Of a stretch of 64,000 nucleotides of DNA, positions 36,635 to 45,444 are shown piece after piece; positions within the stretch are counted from its first letter, which is position 1; the number at the start of each line of letters is the position of its first letter. The notes under the pieces were generated by a model. That model did not search any database. It was not told where the DNA came from and was given only the letters and a program-made list of their open reading frames with translations. Source of the stretch: Cellulomonas sp. Leaf395 (GTDB lineage: Bacteria > Actinomycetota > Actinomycetes > Actinomycetales > Cellulomonadaceae); the NCBI RefSeq assembly GCF_001424125.1, contig NZ_LMQI01000003.1, positions 183,880 through 247,879 of the forward strand, written 5' to 3'. The position numbers and the translations under genes were made by a program.

Positions 36635-37642
36635 GTGACTTCGTCGACGGCCTTCCCGCAGGCCGATCCTGATCTGGCCGAGCGTCTGGCCGTGCGGCTC
36701 GCACTGGTCGAGGAGCGTCTCCGGGACGCCGTGACCAACGTGGACCCACTGGCCGACGACGCGTCTCGGCACCTGGTCAACGCGGGAGGCAAGCGGCTGC
36801 GCCCGCTGCTGACCCTGCTGGCCGCCGAGCTGGGCGACGGCTCCCGCCGCGAGGTGGTCGACGCCGCGGTCGTCGTGGAACTGACGCACCTGGCGACGCT
36901 GTACCACGACGACGTCATGGACTCCGCGCCGCTGCGTCGCGGGGCACCGGCGGCACACGAGGTCTGGGGGAACTCGGTCGCCATCCTGACCGGTGACCTC
37001 CTGTTCGCGCGGGCGTCGGCCACGGTGGCCGGTCTCGGGCCGGACGCGGTACGCATCCAGGCCGCCACGTTCGAGCGTCTGTGCCTGGGCCAGCTCCACG
37101 AGACCGTGGGGCCGAGACCGGAGGACGACCGGGTCGCCCACTACCTGCAGGTGCTCGCGGACAAGACGGCATCGCTCATCGCGACCTCCGCCCGGTTCGG
37201 GGCGATGTTCGCGGGCTGCCGCCCCGACGTCGTCGCCACCGTGACCGGCTTCGGGGAGAAGATCGGCGTCGCGTTCCAGCTGGCCGACGACGTCATCGAC
37301 CTCACCTCGAACGGCGACGTGACCGGCAAGACCCCGGGGACGGACCTGCGTGAGCGGGTGCCGACGATGCCTGCGCTCCTCCTGCGCGCGCGCGCGGACC
37401 AGGACGACGCCTCGCCGGACGACCGCCGCCTGGTCGCGCTGCTCGACGGCGACCTGTCGAGCGACGAGGACCTGTCCGCCGCCGTCGCCGCCCTGCGGGT
37501 GCACCCCGTGGTGGCCGACACCCGTGCACGCGCCGTCGCACTCGCCCAGGCGGCGGTCCGCGAGCTCGACCCGCTTCCCCCGGGGCCGGTCAAGGACGCA
37601 CTCGTCTCGTTCGCCGACGCCCTCGTGGACCGTGCCGCCTGA
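36635..37642 (+). CDS. polyprenyl diphosphate synthase (menaquinone side chain)
   Basis: 335 aa trans-prenyltransferase. The two Asp-rich motifs are DDVMD (residues 92-96) and DDVID (218-222), with GGKRLRPLL and the second-half signature KTASLIATSARFGA. The residues before the first motif (LATLYHDD) lack the extra aromatic pattern of farnesyl synthases, consistent with a long-chain product. The gene sits where Rv0562 (grcC1) does relative to menJ, so it probably makes the tail used by MenA. Cytoplasmic or membrane-associated. Confidence 0.92.
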   Translation: MTSSTAFPQADPDLAERLAVRLALVEERLRDAVTNVDPLADDASRHLVNAGGKRLRPLLTLLAAELGDGSRREVVDAAVVVELTHLATLYHDDVMDSAPLRRGAPAAHEVWGNSVAILTGDLLFARASATVAGLGPDAVRIQAATFERLCLGQLHETVGPRPEDDRVAHYLQVLADKTASLIATSARFGAMFAGCRPDVVATVTGFGEKIGVAFQLADDVIDLTSNGDVTGKTPGTDLRERVPTMPALLLRARADQDDASPDDRRLVALLDGDLSSDEDLSAAVAALRVHPVVADTRARAVALAQAAVRELDPLPPGPVKDALVSFADALVDRAA

Positions 37643-37732
37643 CAGTCCCCGCACGGGTGAACGCCGGCGCGGCACCGCTCCGGCATCTGGCACGATGACG
37701 CGCGATCACGGTGGTCGGACACGGAGGAACCT

Positions 37733-39088
37733 GTGAGCAGTGCAGCGAACGAGGCGTCCCCGCCGGTCCCGGCCGCGCGGCGCGCGACCGTGGCGGCCGC
37801 GTCGTTCGCTGTCGCTCCCGGCTCCGTCGCCCCGGTGGGCCGGCGGGTCGCAGCGTTCGCGCTCGACCTGCTCCTCGCGCTGGTGGTCGTCGGCGTCGGG
37901 TACGCGGTGGTCGCCGCGGTCGGAGCGTCGCCCGGGGACCTCGTCCTGGCTCTGCCGCTGGTCCTCGGGATCGGCGTGGGCGTCGGGCAGTGGATCGCGG
38001 AGGCGCGCACGGGCGCGACGGTCGGCAACGCGCTCACCGGCATCCGGACGCTGTCGGCGTCGACCGGTCGCCCCGCAGGTCTCCTCGCCGTGCTCGTCCG
38101 TCAGCTCGTGGTCGGTGTCGGTGCGCTGGTCTGCGCGGTCGGCCAGTGGATCGTCGTCGCGTCGGGCGCGTGGGACCGCACACCCGCGCAGCAGGGCTGG
38201 CACGACAAGGCGGCACGCACGGTGGTCCTGCGCGCGGGCGCCGTCCGACGACAGGGCACCAGCGGCCCCGCCCGGTCGGTGCCGTGGGACTCGGCCGTCG
38301 CGCGCGCGGTGGGGCCCTCCCTAGTGTCTGCCGCACCGAGCCAGGGCGCGCGGCTGCCGGCCAGCGACCCCGTCGGCCTGATCCCGCTGGTCCCGGTCTT
38401 CGCGACCGCGCCGCTCGCACCAGCACCCGCACCCGCGCCCGACGCACCGGCGTCCGCGCCGACGTGGGCTGTCCCCGTGCTCCCGGAGGCTGCCGCCGCG
38501 CCGCCCGTGCCGGTGATCCGGGCCGTGCCCGACGATGACGGTACCGAGCAGGCGGACGCCGCCGACCCGCATCCGCCGCTCGTTGCGACGGTGATCGACA
38601 TCCCGCCGGGGCCCGTGACGGCGGCGCCCCAGGCGCTCCACGACCCGGCCCCGGCACTCATCGAGAGTCCCGAGGCCGGTGTGCCGCACCAGTCGGCCGG
38701 CCCGGACCTGCACGAGCTGGAGCACACGCGTCTGCGCACGTCGGCTCCGCGCGGTGCGGTCGCCGGTCTGCGGCTGCTCTTCGACACCGGCGAGCAGGTG
38801 GACGTCACGGGTGAGGGGCTCATCGGACGCAACCCCGGCCCGGAGGCAGGCGCGCACCACGTGGTGGCGATCGACGACCCGGAGCGGTCGATCTCGAAGG
38901 TGCACCTGGCGTTCGGTCTCGAGCCGGACGGACGGCTCTGGGTCATGGACCGCGGCTCGACCAACGGCACGGTCGTCGTCGGCCCGGACGGCCGGTCGGC
39001 GGCGCTGGTGGCGGGGTCGCGGGCGACGGTCGCGTCCGGCTGGACCGTCCGGTTCGGCCGCCGCAGCGTGCAGGTCACGGGTCGCTGA
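37733..39088 (+). CDS. RDD-family membrane protein with C-terminal FHA domain
   Basis: 451 aa. An RDD domain with three or four helices covers about residues 30-175 (RRVAAFALDLLLALVVVGVG, then the GWHDKAARTVV pattern). A Pro/Ala-rich linker of ~160 residues leads to an FHA domain (about 345-450) with GEGLIGRNPG, SISKVHLAF and GSTNGTVV, which binds phosphothreonine. It suggests a membrane scaffold that reads Ser/Thr phosphorylation, beside the PP2C phosphatase gene. GGAGG lies 5 nt before GTG 37733. The substrate and kinase are unknown; no kinase is encoded in the window. Confidence 0.86.
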   Translation: MSSAANEASPPVPAARRATVAAASFAVAPGSVAPVGRRVAAFALDLLLALVVVGVGYAVVAAVGASPGDLVLALPLVLGIGVGVGQWIAEARTGATVGNALTGIRTLSASTGRPAGLLAVLVRQLVVGVGALVCAVGQWIVVASGAWDRTPAQQGWHDKAARTVVLRAGAVRRQGTSGPARSVPWDSAVARAVGPSLVSAAPSQGARLPASDPVGLIPLVPVFATAPLAPAPAPAPDAPASAPTWAVPVLPEAAAAPPVPVIRAVPDDDGTEQADAADPHPPLVATVIDIPPGPVTAAPQALHDPAPALIESPEAGVPHQSAGPDLHELEHTRLRTSAPRGAVAGLRLLFDTGEQVDVTGEGLIGRNPGPEAGAHHVVAIDDPERSISKVHLAFGLEPDGRLWVMDRGSTNGTVVVGPDGRSAALVAGSRATVASGWTVRFGRRSVQVTGR

Positions 39089-39210
39089 ACGACGGTCCCG
39101 GGTCGACGGGATCCGCCGGACCGGACTGGCTATGCTGACCGTCACCTCACGTCGAGCTGCCCACGCCGACGCACCCGAAGGACGCCGATGACCTCCCGGA
39201 GACCCGCGCG

Positions 39211-39945
39211 ATGACCGACTCCCGCGTGAGCCTTCGTGTCGGCGTCGCCACGGAGAAGGCCCAGCGCGCGCGCAACGAGGACAGCGTCTCGGTGGCCGAC
39301 GGCCTGTACCTCGTGGCGGACGGCATGGGTGGCCACGAGGCGGGCGAGCTGGCCAGCAGGACGGCCATCGACGCCCTGCGGGGCCTCGGTGCCGGGACTC
39401 CGACGCCCGCGGACGTCCGGTCGTCCGTCCGGGCAGCGCACGCGGCAGTCAGGAATCTCCCGTCGTCGACGGGTCGCCGGCCCGGCACCACGGTGACGGG
39501 CGTCATGGTGACGTCGCACGGGGAGACGCCGTGCTGGCTGGTGCTGAACGTGGGCGACTCCCGGACCTACCGGATGGCCGGGGGTGTGCTCGAGCAGGTG
39601 ACCCGAGACCACTCGGAGGTGGCGGAGCTGGTCGAGCGTGGCCTCGTCGCGGCGGCGGACGCACCGCACCACCCGCGCCGGAACGTGGTGACCCGGGTGC
39701 TCGGCGGCGGCGCGTCCGAGGTGGAGCCGGACGTCTGGCTGCTGCCCGTGAGCCCCGGCGACCGCATGCTGGTGTGCTCGGACGGGCTGACCGACGAGCT
39801 GTCGGACGCCCGCATCCAGGCCGAGCTGCGGGCCGAGGACGAGGCGCAGGCTGCGGCGGACCGCCTGGTCGCGGCCGCGATCGCCGCGGGCGGCCACGAC
39901 AACGTGACCGCGATCGTCCTCGACGCGACGCTCAGCCCGCGCTGA
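39211..39945 (+). CDS. PP2C-family serine/threonine protein phosphatase
   Basis: 244 aa. The metal-binding motifs are RNEDS (residues 21-25), [12 protein letters not shown] (35-46, Asp37), [12 protein letters not shown] near the C-terminal third, and [12 protein letters not shown] at the end. No membrane segment, unlike mycobacterial PstP. It follows the FHA gene by 122 bp and probably removes the marks the FHA domain reads (inference). The 3' end overlaps the convergent rarD by 14 bp. Confidence 0.92.
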   Translation: MTDSRVSLRVGVATEKAQRARNEDSVSVADGLYLVADGMGGHEAGELASRTAIDALRGLGAGTPTPADVRSSVRAAHAAVRNLPSSTGRRPGTTVTGVMVTSHGETPCWLVLNVGDSRTYRMAGGVLEQVTRDHSEVAELVERGLVAAADAPHHPRRNVVTRVLGGGASEVEPDVWLLPVSPGDRMLVCSDGLTDELSDARIQAELRAEDEAQAAADRLVAAAIAAGGHDNVTAIVLDATLSPR

Positions 39946-40888
39946 CCGCCGACGCGCGCCGGGTGAGCCGCTGGGCGCGGCCGGCGCGGACGCCGTCGAC
40001 GGTGAGGATGCCGAGCGCCGTCCACACCAGGGCGAAGCCCCACCAGCGCGCGGCGGGCATCTGCTCGTGCAGGACCAGGACGCCGATGAGGAGCTGGAGC
40101 GTCGGCGCGATGTACTGGAGCAGCCCGAGCATGGACAGGGGTAGGCGACGGGCGGCGGAGCCGAAGAGCAGCAGCGGGACGGCGGTCACGATGCCGGACG
40201 ACGCGAGGATCACGGCGTGCGCGGCGCCCTCGGTCTCGAACGTCCCCTCGCCGGCCGCGCTCATCCAGACCAGGTAGCCGAGCGCGAGCGGGGCGAGGAC
40301 GAGCGTCTCGACGGCGAGCCCGGGAACGGCTCCGACCGTGCGGCCGACACGGTTCTTGATGAGGCCGTAGAACCCGAAGCTGAGCGCAAGCACCAGCGCG
40401 ATCCAGGGCAGCTGTCCGTAGCCCGCGGTGATGACCACGACCGCGGCAGCGCCGAACCCGAGAGCCACCCACTGCACGGGGCGTAGCCGCTCGCGCAGGA
40501 CGACGACCGCGAGGGTGACGGTGACGAGCGGGTTGATGTAGTACCCGAGGGCGGCGTCGACGACGCGGTCGGTGAGGATGCCGAGGACGAAGACGAGCCA
40601 GTTGATCGCCAGGAGCACCGCGGCGACCGACAGGACCGCGAGCGTGCGACGGGTGCGCAGCACGGTGACGAACCCGCCCCAGGTCCGGGTCGCGGCCAGC
40701 AGGACGAGACAGAACAGCAGCGACCAGACGACGCGGTGCGCGATGATCTCGACCGCGCCGGCAGGCTGCAGCAGGGGGAAGTAGAGCGGGAGCAGGCCCC
40801 ACAGGACATAGGCGCCGACGCCCGTCGTGAGGCCGAGCCGGTCGAGGGGTGCCGGGACCGGGCGGGCGGGGGTGGGGGAGTCGGGCAC
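39932..40888 (-). CDS. rarD: EamA/DMT-family permease, RarD type
   Basis: 318 aa, ten predicted helices arranged as two EamA repeats. The RarD-type start [19 protein letters not shown] and [10 protein letters not shown] are clear; the second repeat contains [35 protein letters not shown] (seen as [12 protein letters not shown] and LQYIAPT). Substrate unknown. GTG 40888 has TAGGCT 6 nt upstream. It is a single gene, convergent with the PP2C gene. Confidence 0.9.
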   Translation of the reverse strand: MPDSPTPARPVPAPLDRLGLTTGVGAYVLWGLLPLYFPLLQPAGAVEIIAHRVVWSLLFCLVLLAATRTWGGFVTVLRTRRTLAVLSVAAVLLAINWLVFVLGILTDRVVDAALGYYINPLVTVTLAVVVLRERLRPVQWVALGFGAAAVVVITAGYGQLPWIALVLALSFGFYGLIKNRVGRTVGAVPGLAVETLVLAPLALGYLVWMSAAGEGTFETEGAAHAVILASSGIVTAVPLLLFGSAARRLPLSMLGLLQYIAPTLQLLIGVLVLHEQMPAARWWGFALVWTALGILTVDGVRAGRAQRLTRRASAVSAG

Positions 40889-40894
40889 CGGACG

Positions 40895-40900
40895 AGCCTA
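40895..40900 (-). promoter_or_regulatory. -10 box of a leaderless promoter for rarD
   Basis: TAGGCT on the minus strand, 6 nt before GTG 40888; the same hexamer and spacing as for menB. Confidence 0.6.
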
Positions 40901-40998
40901 GGTCCCGGTCGACGGCGCGTGACGCCTCCTACCCCCTCCCGCCGTCTCACGTGTGTCCAGATGCTGGCGCGCAACCAAGGCTCGCCTCACTGCCGGTC

Positions 40999-41004
40999 CT
41001 ACAC
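40999..41004 (+). promoter_or_regulatory. probable -10 box for fprA
   Basis: TACACT (in TCCTACACTGG) about 100 bp before fprA, leaving a long leader with GGAAGG (41085-41090) 15 nt ahead of the GTG. No other element is evident in the 217-bp gap. Confidence 0.35.
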
Positions 41005-41105
41005 TGGCCCTGAGCACAGTCCTGCACGGTGCCGTCGGTCGTGCACGCACCCGGCGTGTTGCACCTCCCCGCAGGGCTCCCCTGATCGGAAGGCACCCGC
41101 GTCCC

Positions 41106-42479
41106 GTGAGCACCCCGACTCTGCGAGTGGCCGTCGTCGGCGCAGGCCCGGCCGGCATCTACGCCGCCGACATCCTGTCGAAGACCGACCTCGACGTCAG
41201 CATCGACCTCTTCGAGCGCCTGCCCGCGCCGTTCGGCCTCGTGCGGTACGGCGTCGCGCCGGACCACCCGCGCATCAAGCAGATCATCGTCGCCCTGCAG
41301 AAGGTGCTGGAGCGCGGTGACATCCGTCTGCTCGCCAACGTCGACTACGGCACCGACCTCAAGCTGGACGACCTGCGCCAGTTCTACGACGCCGTCATCT
41401 TCTCCACCGGCTCCATCCGCGACGCCGCGCTGCCGGTGCCGGGCATCGACCTCGACGGCTCCTACGGCGCCGCCGACTTCGTGTCCTGGTATGACGGCCA
41501 CCCCGACGTGCCGCGCACGTGGCCGCTGGAGGCCCAGCACGTCGCCGTCCTCGGCGCCGGCAACGTGGCGCTCGACGTGGCCCGCATCCTGGCCAAGCAC
41601 GCGGACGACCTGCTGCCAACCGAGCTCCCGGCCAACGTGTACGAGATCCTCAAGGCCTCACCGGTCACCGACGTGCACCTGTTCGCGCGTCGCGGCCCGG
41701 CGCAGGTCAAGTTCTCGCCGCTCGAGCTGCGCGAGCTGGGTCACGTCCCGGACGTCGACGTCATCGTCTACCCCGAGGACTTCGACTTCGACGAGGGCTC
41801 GATGGCGGCCATCCACTCGTCCAACCAGACCAAGCAGGTCGTCAAGACCCTCACGGACTGGACGCTCAAGGAGCCGGAGGAGAACACCGCGAGCCGACGC
41901 ATCCACCTGCACTTCCTGCACAAGCCGGTCGAGATCCTCGGCGAGGACGGTCGCGTAGTCGGTGTCCGCACCGAGCGGACCGCCCTGAACGGCGACGGCA
42001 ACGTCACCGGCACCGGACAGACGCACGACTGGCCCGTGCAGGCCGTCTACCGCGCCGTCGGCTACTTCGGTTCGCCGCTGGTGGACATCCCGTTCGACGA
42101 CACCGCCGGCGTGATCCCCAACCGTGAGGGTCGCGTGGTCGACGTCGACGGCGAGCAGCTGCCGGGCGTCTACGCGACGGGCTGGATCAAGCGCGGCCCC
42201 GTCGGCCTCATCGGGCACACCAAGTCGGACGCGTCGGAGACCATCCGGCACCTGGGCGAGGACGTGGCCGACGGTGGCGAGGCGTTCTACACCGCCACCG
42301 ACCGCGACCCGGAGGCCGTCACGGAGTTCCTGCACGGCCGGGGTGTCGACGTCATCACGTGGCAGGGCTGGGAGCTCCTGGACGCCTACGAGCGCTCGCT
42401 GGGCCAGCCGCACGGCCGCGAGCGCGTGAAGCTCGTCCCGCGCGACGAGATGGTGTCGGTCTCGCTCGGCCGCTCCTGA
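41106..42479 (+). CDS. fprA: ferredoxin/flavodoxin-NADP+ reductase FprA (adrenodoxin reductase type)
   Basis: 457 aa flavoprotein. The FAD motif VAVVGAGPAGIYAAD starts at residue 8; FGLVRYGVAPDHPRIKQI and the NADP-binding VAVLGAGNVALDVARIL with FARRGPAQVKFSPLELREL are characteristic, and GYATGWIKRGPVGLIGHTK (seen as YATGWIKRGP and GLIGHTK) forms the second FAD contact. It moves electrons between NADPH and ferredoxin. GTG 41106 gives the normal length. A strong hairpin follows the stop. Confidence 0.94.
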   Translation: MSTPTLRVAVVGAGPAGIYAADILSKTDLDVSIDLFERLPAPFGLVRYGVAPDHPRIKQIIVALQKVLERGDIRLLANVDYGTDLKLDDLRQFYDAVIFSTGSIRDAALPVPGIDLDGSYGAADFVSWYDGHPDVPRTWPLEAQHVAVLGAGNVALDVARILAKHADDLLPTELPANVYEILKASPVTDVHLFARRGPAQVKFSPLELRELGHVPDVDVIVYPEDFDFDEGSMAAIHSSNQTKQVVKTLTDWTLKEPEENTASRRIHLHFLHKPVEILGEDGRVVGVRTERTALNGDGNVTGTGQTHDWPVQAVYRAVGYFGSPLVDIPFDDTAGVIPNREGRVVDVDGEQLPGVYATGWIKRGPVGLIGHTKSDASETIRHLGEDVADGGEAFYTATDRDPEAVTEFLHGRGVDVITWQGWELLDAYERSLGQPHGRERVKLVPRDEMVSVSLGRS

Positions 42480-42507
42480 CCGCACGGGACGCGCACGCGC
42501 GACCCCC

Positions 42508-42539
42508 TGAGCCCGTCCGGCACCAGCCGGGCGGGCTCA
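42508..42539. terminator. bidirectional terminator hairpin between fprA and an ABC ATPase gene
   Basis: TGAGCCCG-T-CCGGC pairs with GCCGG-G-CGGGCTCA around a 4-nt loop (ACCA): 14 paired positions including one T/G. It lies 28 bp after fprA and overlaps the last codons of the convergent ABC gene. No T-run is present, common in high-GC actinobacteria. Confidence 0.65.
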
Positions 42540-43304
42540 GCCCGTGATGCGGCGGAGGAACTCGCGGGTGCGCTCCTGGCGCGGGTTCTCCAGCACCTGC
42601 GCGGGCGTGCCGCGCTCGTGCACCCGGCCCTCGTACAGGAAGCAGACCTCGTCAGCGACCTCGCGCGCGAAGGACATCTCGTCGGTGGCCACGAGCATGG
42701 TCAGCCCGGTCCGCTTGAGGTCGTCGAGGAGCGAGAGGACCTCGAGGTCCGGGTCCACCTCGTCGAGCAGCATGATGGCGGGCCGGGCGACCAGCGCGCG
42801 GGCGATCGCGACGCGCTGCCGCTGGCCGCCGGACAGCTCGTCGGGGAGCGCCTGCGCCGTGGCGGACAGGCCGACTCGTTCGAGCACGGCCAGCGCGTCG
42901 GCCCGCGCCTGCTCGGGCGTGGTCGTGGGCACCAGCCGCCGCGCGAGCGTCACGTTGTCGATCACGCGCAGGTGCGGGACCAGGTCGTCCGCGGAGACCA
43001 CCGTGCCGATCCGGGCCCGGACCGCGTCGGCGTCCAGCCCCGGGTCGGTGATGTCCTGCCCCTCCAGCTTGATCACGCCGTCGTCGATGTCCTCGAGCCG
43101 GTCGATGCACCGCAGGAGGGTCGACCGGCCCGAGCCGGGGGCGCCGATGAGCACGACGACCTTGTGGGCGTAGACGTCGAGGGAGAGGTTGTCGAGCACG
43201 ACGTGATCGCCGAACGCCTTGCGGACCCCGCGCACCGACAGCAGCGGGGCCTCGAGCGTCGGCGGGCGCTGCAGGCTCGGGTCCTTCAGACGTCCAGGGC
43301 TCAT
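42537..43304 (-). CDS. degenerate polar-amino-acid-type ABC ATPase subunit
   Basis: 255 aa with the GlnQ/HisP-like scaffold, but catalytic residues are altered. Walker A is GAPGSGRST (Lys replaced by Arg60); the Q-loop reads VVSADD where FQQF is expected (no Gln, near residue 104); the signature LSGGQRQR is intact; Walker B LLDE (Asp181, Glu182) is kept but the D-loop SALD is missing, leaving DEVDPDLEV; the H-switch is TDEM with Asp208 for His. No permease or binding protein is encoded nearby. ATP hydrolysis looks impaired, so a regulatory or vestigial role is likely. Divergent from htpX. Confidence 0.85.
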   Translation of the reverse strand: MSPGRLKDPSLQRPPTLEAPLLSVRGVRKAFGDHVVLDNLSLDVYAHKVVVLIGAPGSGRSTLLRCIDRLEDIDDGVIKLEGQDITDPGLDADAVRARIGTVVSADDLVPHLRVIDNVTLARRLVPTTTPEQARADALAVLERVGLSATAQALPDELSGGQRQRVAIARALVARPAIMLLDEVDPDLEVLSLLDDLKRTGLTMLVATDEMSFAREVADEVCFLYEGRVHERGTPAQVLENPRQERTREFLRRITG

Positions 43305-43415
43305 CGCGCGGCGTGCTCCGGGGTCTCGGGGTGGCGTGGGGGTCAGGATACGAGGGAACCGGCGCCCGACCGCGAGCGTTCCACCGGTGCACAGAAGCCA
43401 CGAGAGAGAGCAACC

Positions 43416-44300
43416 ATGGGTCACCGGCACCACAACGGCTTGAAGACGGCAGCACTGTTCGGCGTGATGTGGGCCGTCCTTCTCGGCATCGGCTGGTTGC
43501 TCGGCCGCGGCACGCCCAAGTACCTCCTGCTGTTCACGGTCCTCGGGCTCGTCATGACCGCGTTCAGCTACTGGAACTCGGACAAGATCGCGATCCGCGC
43601 GATGCGCGCCCGACCCGTGAGCGAGATCGAGCAGCCGGCGATGTACCGGATCGTGCGCGAGCTCTCCACCGCCGCCCGTCAGCCGATGCCGCGTCTCTAC
43701 ATCTCGCCGACGGCCGCACCCAACGCCTTCGCCACCGGCCGCAACCCGAAGAACGCCGCGGTCTGCTGCACCGAGGGCATCCTGCAGATCCTCGACGAGC
43801 GCGAGCTGCGCGGTGTCCTCGGCCACGAGCTCATGCACGTCTACAACCGCGACATCCTCACGTCGTCGGTGGCCGCCGCCGTGGCCGGCGTGATCACCTC
43901 GCTCGCGCAGTTCGCGCTCTTCTTCGGCGGTGGCAGCGATCGCGACCGTGGCGGGAACCCGATCGCCGGCCTGCTCCTCGCGCTCCTCGCGCCGATCGCC
44001 GCGATGATGGTCCAGCTCGCCATCACGCGCACCCGCGAGTTCGACGCCGACGAGGACGGCGCCCGGCTCACCGGTGACCCGCTCGCGCTCGCGTCCGCGC
44101 TGCGCAAGCTCGAGCAGGGCACCAAGGCGCGCCCCTTGCCGCAGGACCGCGAGCTGGTCGACGTGTCGCACCTGATGATCGCGAACCCGTTCCGCGGCGC
44201 CGGGATGGCGAAGCTGTTCTCGACGCACCCTCCCATGGCGGACCGCATCGCCCGCCTCGAGGCGCAGGTCGGCCCCCAGGACGGCATCTCCCGCTACTGA
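43416..44300 (+). CDS. htpX: zinc metalloprotease HtpX
   Basis: 294 aa membrane protease (M48) for damaged membrane proteins. Two N-terminal helices (about 12-30, 36-54) precede the zinc site HELMH (residues 137-141) with the third ligand in [10 protein letters not shown]; two further hydrophobic segments lie between. [14 protein letters not shown] is the C-terminal signature. GAGAGAG upstream of ATG 43416 serves as the ribosome site. Synteny with Rv0563 relative to the prenyl synthase gene supports the call. Confidence 0.95.
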   Translation: MGHRHHNGLKTAALFGVMWAVLLGIGWLLGRGTPKYLLLFTVLGLVMTAFSYWNSDKIAIRAMRARPVSEIEQPAMYRIVRELSTAARQPMPRLYISPTAAPNAFATGRNPKNAAVCCTEGILQILDERELRGVLGHELMHVYNRDILTSSVAAAVAGVITSLAQFALFFGGGSDRDRGGNPIAGLLLALLAPIAAMMVQLAITRTREFDADEDGARLTGDPLALASALRKLEQGTKARPLPQDRELVDVSHLMIANPFRGAGMAKLFSTHPPMADRIARLEAQVGPQDGISRY

Positions 44301-44349
44301 GCAGCCGTCGCGACGGCGGCGTCAGGCCACCACCGTGGCGGAGCGCTCG

Positions 44350-45372
44350 CTAGCGGAGGTGGAAGACGTGGACCACGTGTGGTGCGTCGGCGAGCGTGTG
44401 CGGCGCGAAGGCGTGGTAGGCCCAGACGTGCACCCACGCGTTGCCGGTCCGTAGCGTCAGGACGGTCTTGAACACTCCTGGCGCGAAGTAGGTCAGCAGC
44501 AGGAAGGCCAGCGACAGGAAGGCGTTGCCGGCGGTGTCGAAGACCGTCCACGCGTCCCAGACGTGCAGGGCCGTGTAGATCAGACCACCGAGGATCGCGG
44601 TCGTCACGGCCGAACCGGTCAGCCGCAGCAGGCGCGGCACCAGGATCGCGTAGATGAAGATCATGGCGGGCAGGACGGCCCCGGCGAGGTACAGCACGAA
44701 GGTCAGTGGCAGGCCGAGGAGGAGCTGGCCGGCGCTGAGCTCGACGATGCCCAGGTCGAGAGTGGCGACCTGGACCAGTGTCTCCACGGCCAGGACCACC
44801 GCGATGAGCCGGACGTCCGCGCGGCGGTCCCCGGAGCGGAGGTTGAGCGCCTCAGCCGAGTAGCGCCGGCGGAAGAACCACAGGGGAACGACCGCGTAGA
44901 CGACCAGGTTGTAGGTCGCCCAGGCCACGGACTCGGCGGGACTGACGTGGTCGTGGGTGCCGTAGAGCGAGCCGGCCAGGTGCAGCCCGAACGGGTGCCA
45001 TCCGGCGAGGCGAGCCAGCACGAAGCCGAGCCCGAGCCCGGCAGCGCCGTACAGCAGCAGCAGGACCGTCTCGCGGGCGCAGTCCGAGCGTCGCGGGGCC
45101 CGTCCGGCGACGTCGACCGCCCGCCCTCGGGTGAGCCAGCAGACCAGCGCGGTGAGCATGAGCACCTCGGCCAGTGCCAGGTTGGCGTCCACCAGGCGGC
45201 CGACGGCGGTGCGGGACGCGGCGGCCGGCCAGTCGAACGGGAGCACGTCGCGCGCGACGGCCAGCACCAGCGCGTTGACGGCGAGCCAGCACACGGCGGT
45301 GATGCGCACGCTGCGTCGACGCAGCAGTGAGGCGAGGACGCCGACGGGGCGCGCGTGATCGAGAAGAGTCAT
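44350..45372 (-). CDS. multi-pass membrane protein of unknown function under TetR control
   Basis: 340 aa with about nine hydrophobic segments. Notable polar motifs inside the membrane region are YTALHVWDAWTVFDTAGN and WVHVWAYHAFAPH; these loosely recall CPBP-type intramembrane proteins, but the EExxxR motif of that family is not seen, so I do not assign it. The segment ESVAWATYNLVVYAVVPLWFFRRRYS is also distinctive. GAAGG lies before ATG 45372. It is transcribed divergently from a TetR gene across 72 bp that contain two operator-like palindromes. Confidence 0.75.
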   Translation of the reverse strand: MTLLDHARPVGVLASLLRRRSVRITAVCWLAVNALVLAVARDVLPFDWPAAASRTAVGRLVDANLALAEVLMLTALVCWLTRGRAVDVAGRAPRRSDCARETVLLLLYGAAGLGLGFVLARLAGWHPFGLHLAGSLYGTHDHVSPAESVAWATYNLVVYAVVPLWFFRRRYSAEALNLRSGDRRADVRLIAVVLAVETLVQVATLDLGIVELSAGQLLLGLPLTFVLYLAGAVLPAMIFIYAILVPRLLRLTGSAVTTAILGGLIYTALHVWDAWTVFDTAGNAFLSLAFLLLTYFAPGVFKTVLTLRTGNAWVHVWAYHAFAPHTLADAPHVVHVFHLR

Positions 45373-45392
45373 GGCCCTGCCTTCGGTTTTTG

Positions 45393-45434
45393 TGACACGA
45401 CTGTGCTACTAAGGAACGTAGCACGGCCGTGCTA
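45393..45434. promoter_or_regulatory. two TetR-type operators between divergent genes
   Basis: Site 2 at 45419-45434 is the perfect 16-bp palindrome TAGCACGGCCGTGCTA. Site 1 at 45393-45408, TGACACGACTGTGCTA, is an imperfect copy with the same right half. Their starts are 26 bp apart. Site 2 abuts the -10 region of the tetR gene (TATAAA, 45433-45438), consistent with autorepression plus control of the membrane protein gene. Confidence 0.7.
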
Positions 45435-45438
45435 TAAA
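45433..45438 (+). promoter_or_regulatory. -10-like box, leaderless promoter of the TetR gene
   Basis: TATAAA, then 6 nt, then ATG 45445. This AT-rich patch stands out against the surrounding sequence and overlaps the end of operator site 2 by two bases. Confidence 0.55.
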
Positions 45439-45444
45439 ACGTCA

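Noticed and set aside
40968..40990. Possible iron-box-like AAGGCTCGCC upstream of fprA
   Set aside because: A short GC-rich partial palindrome that occurs by chance in this composition; no AT-rich flanks.
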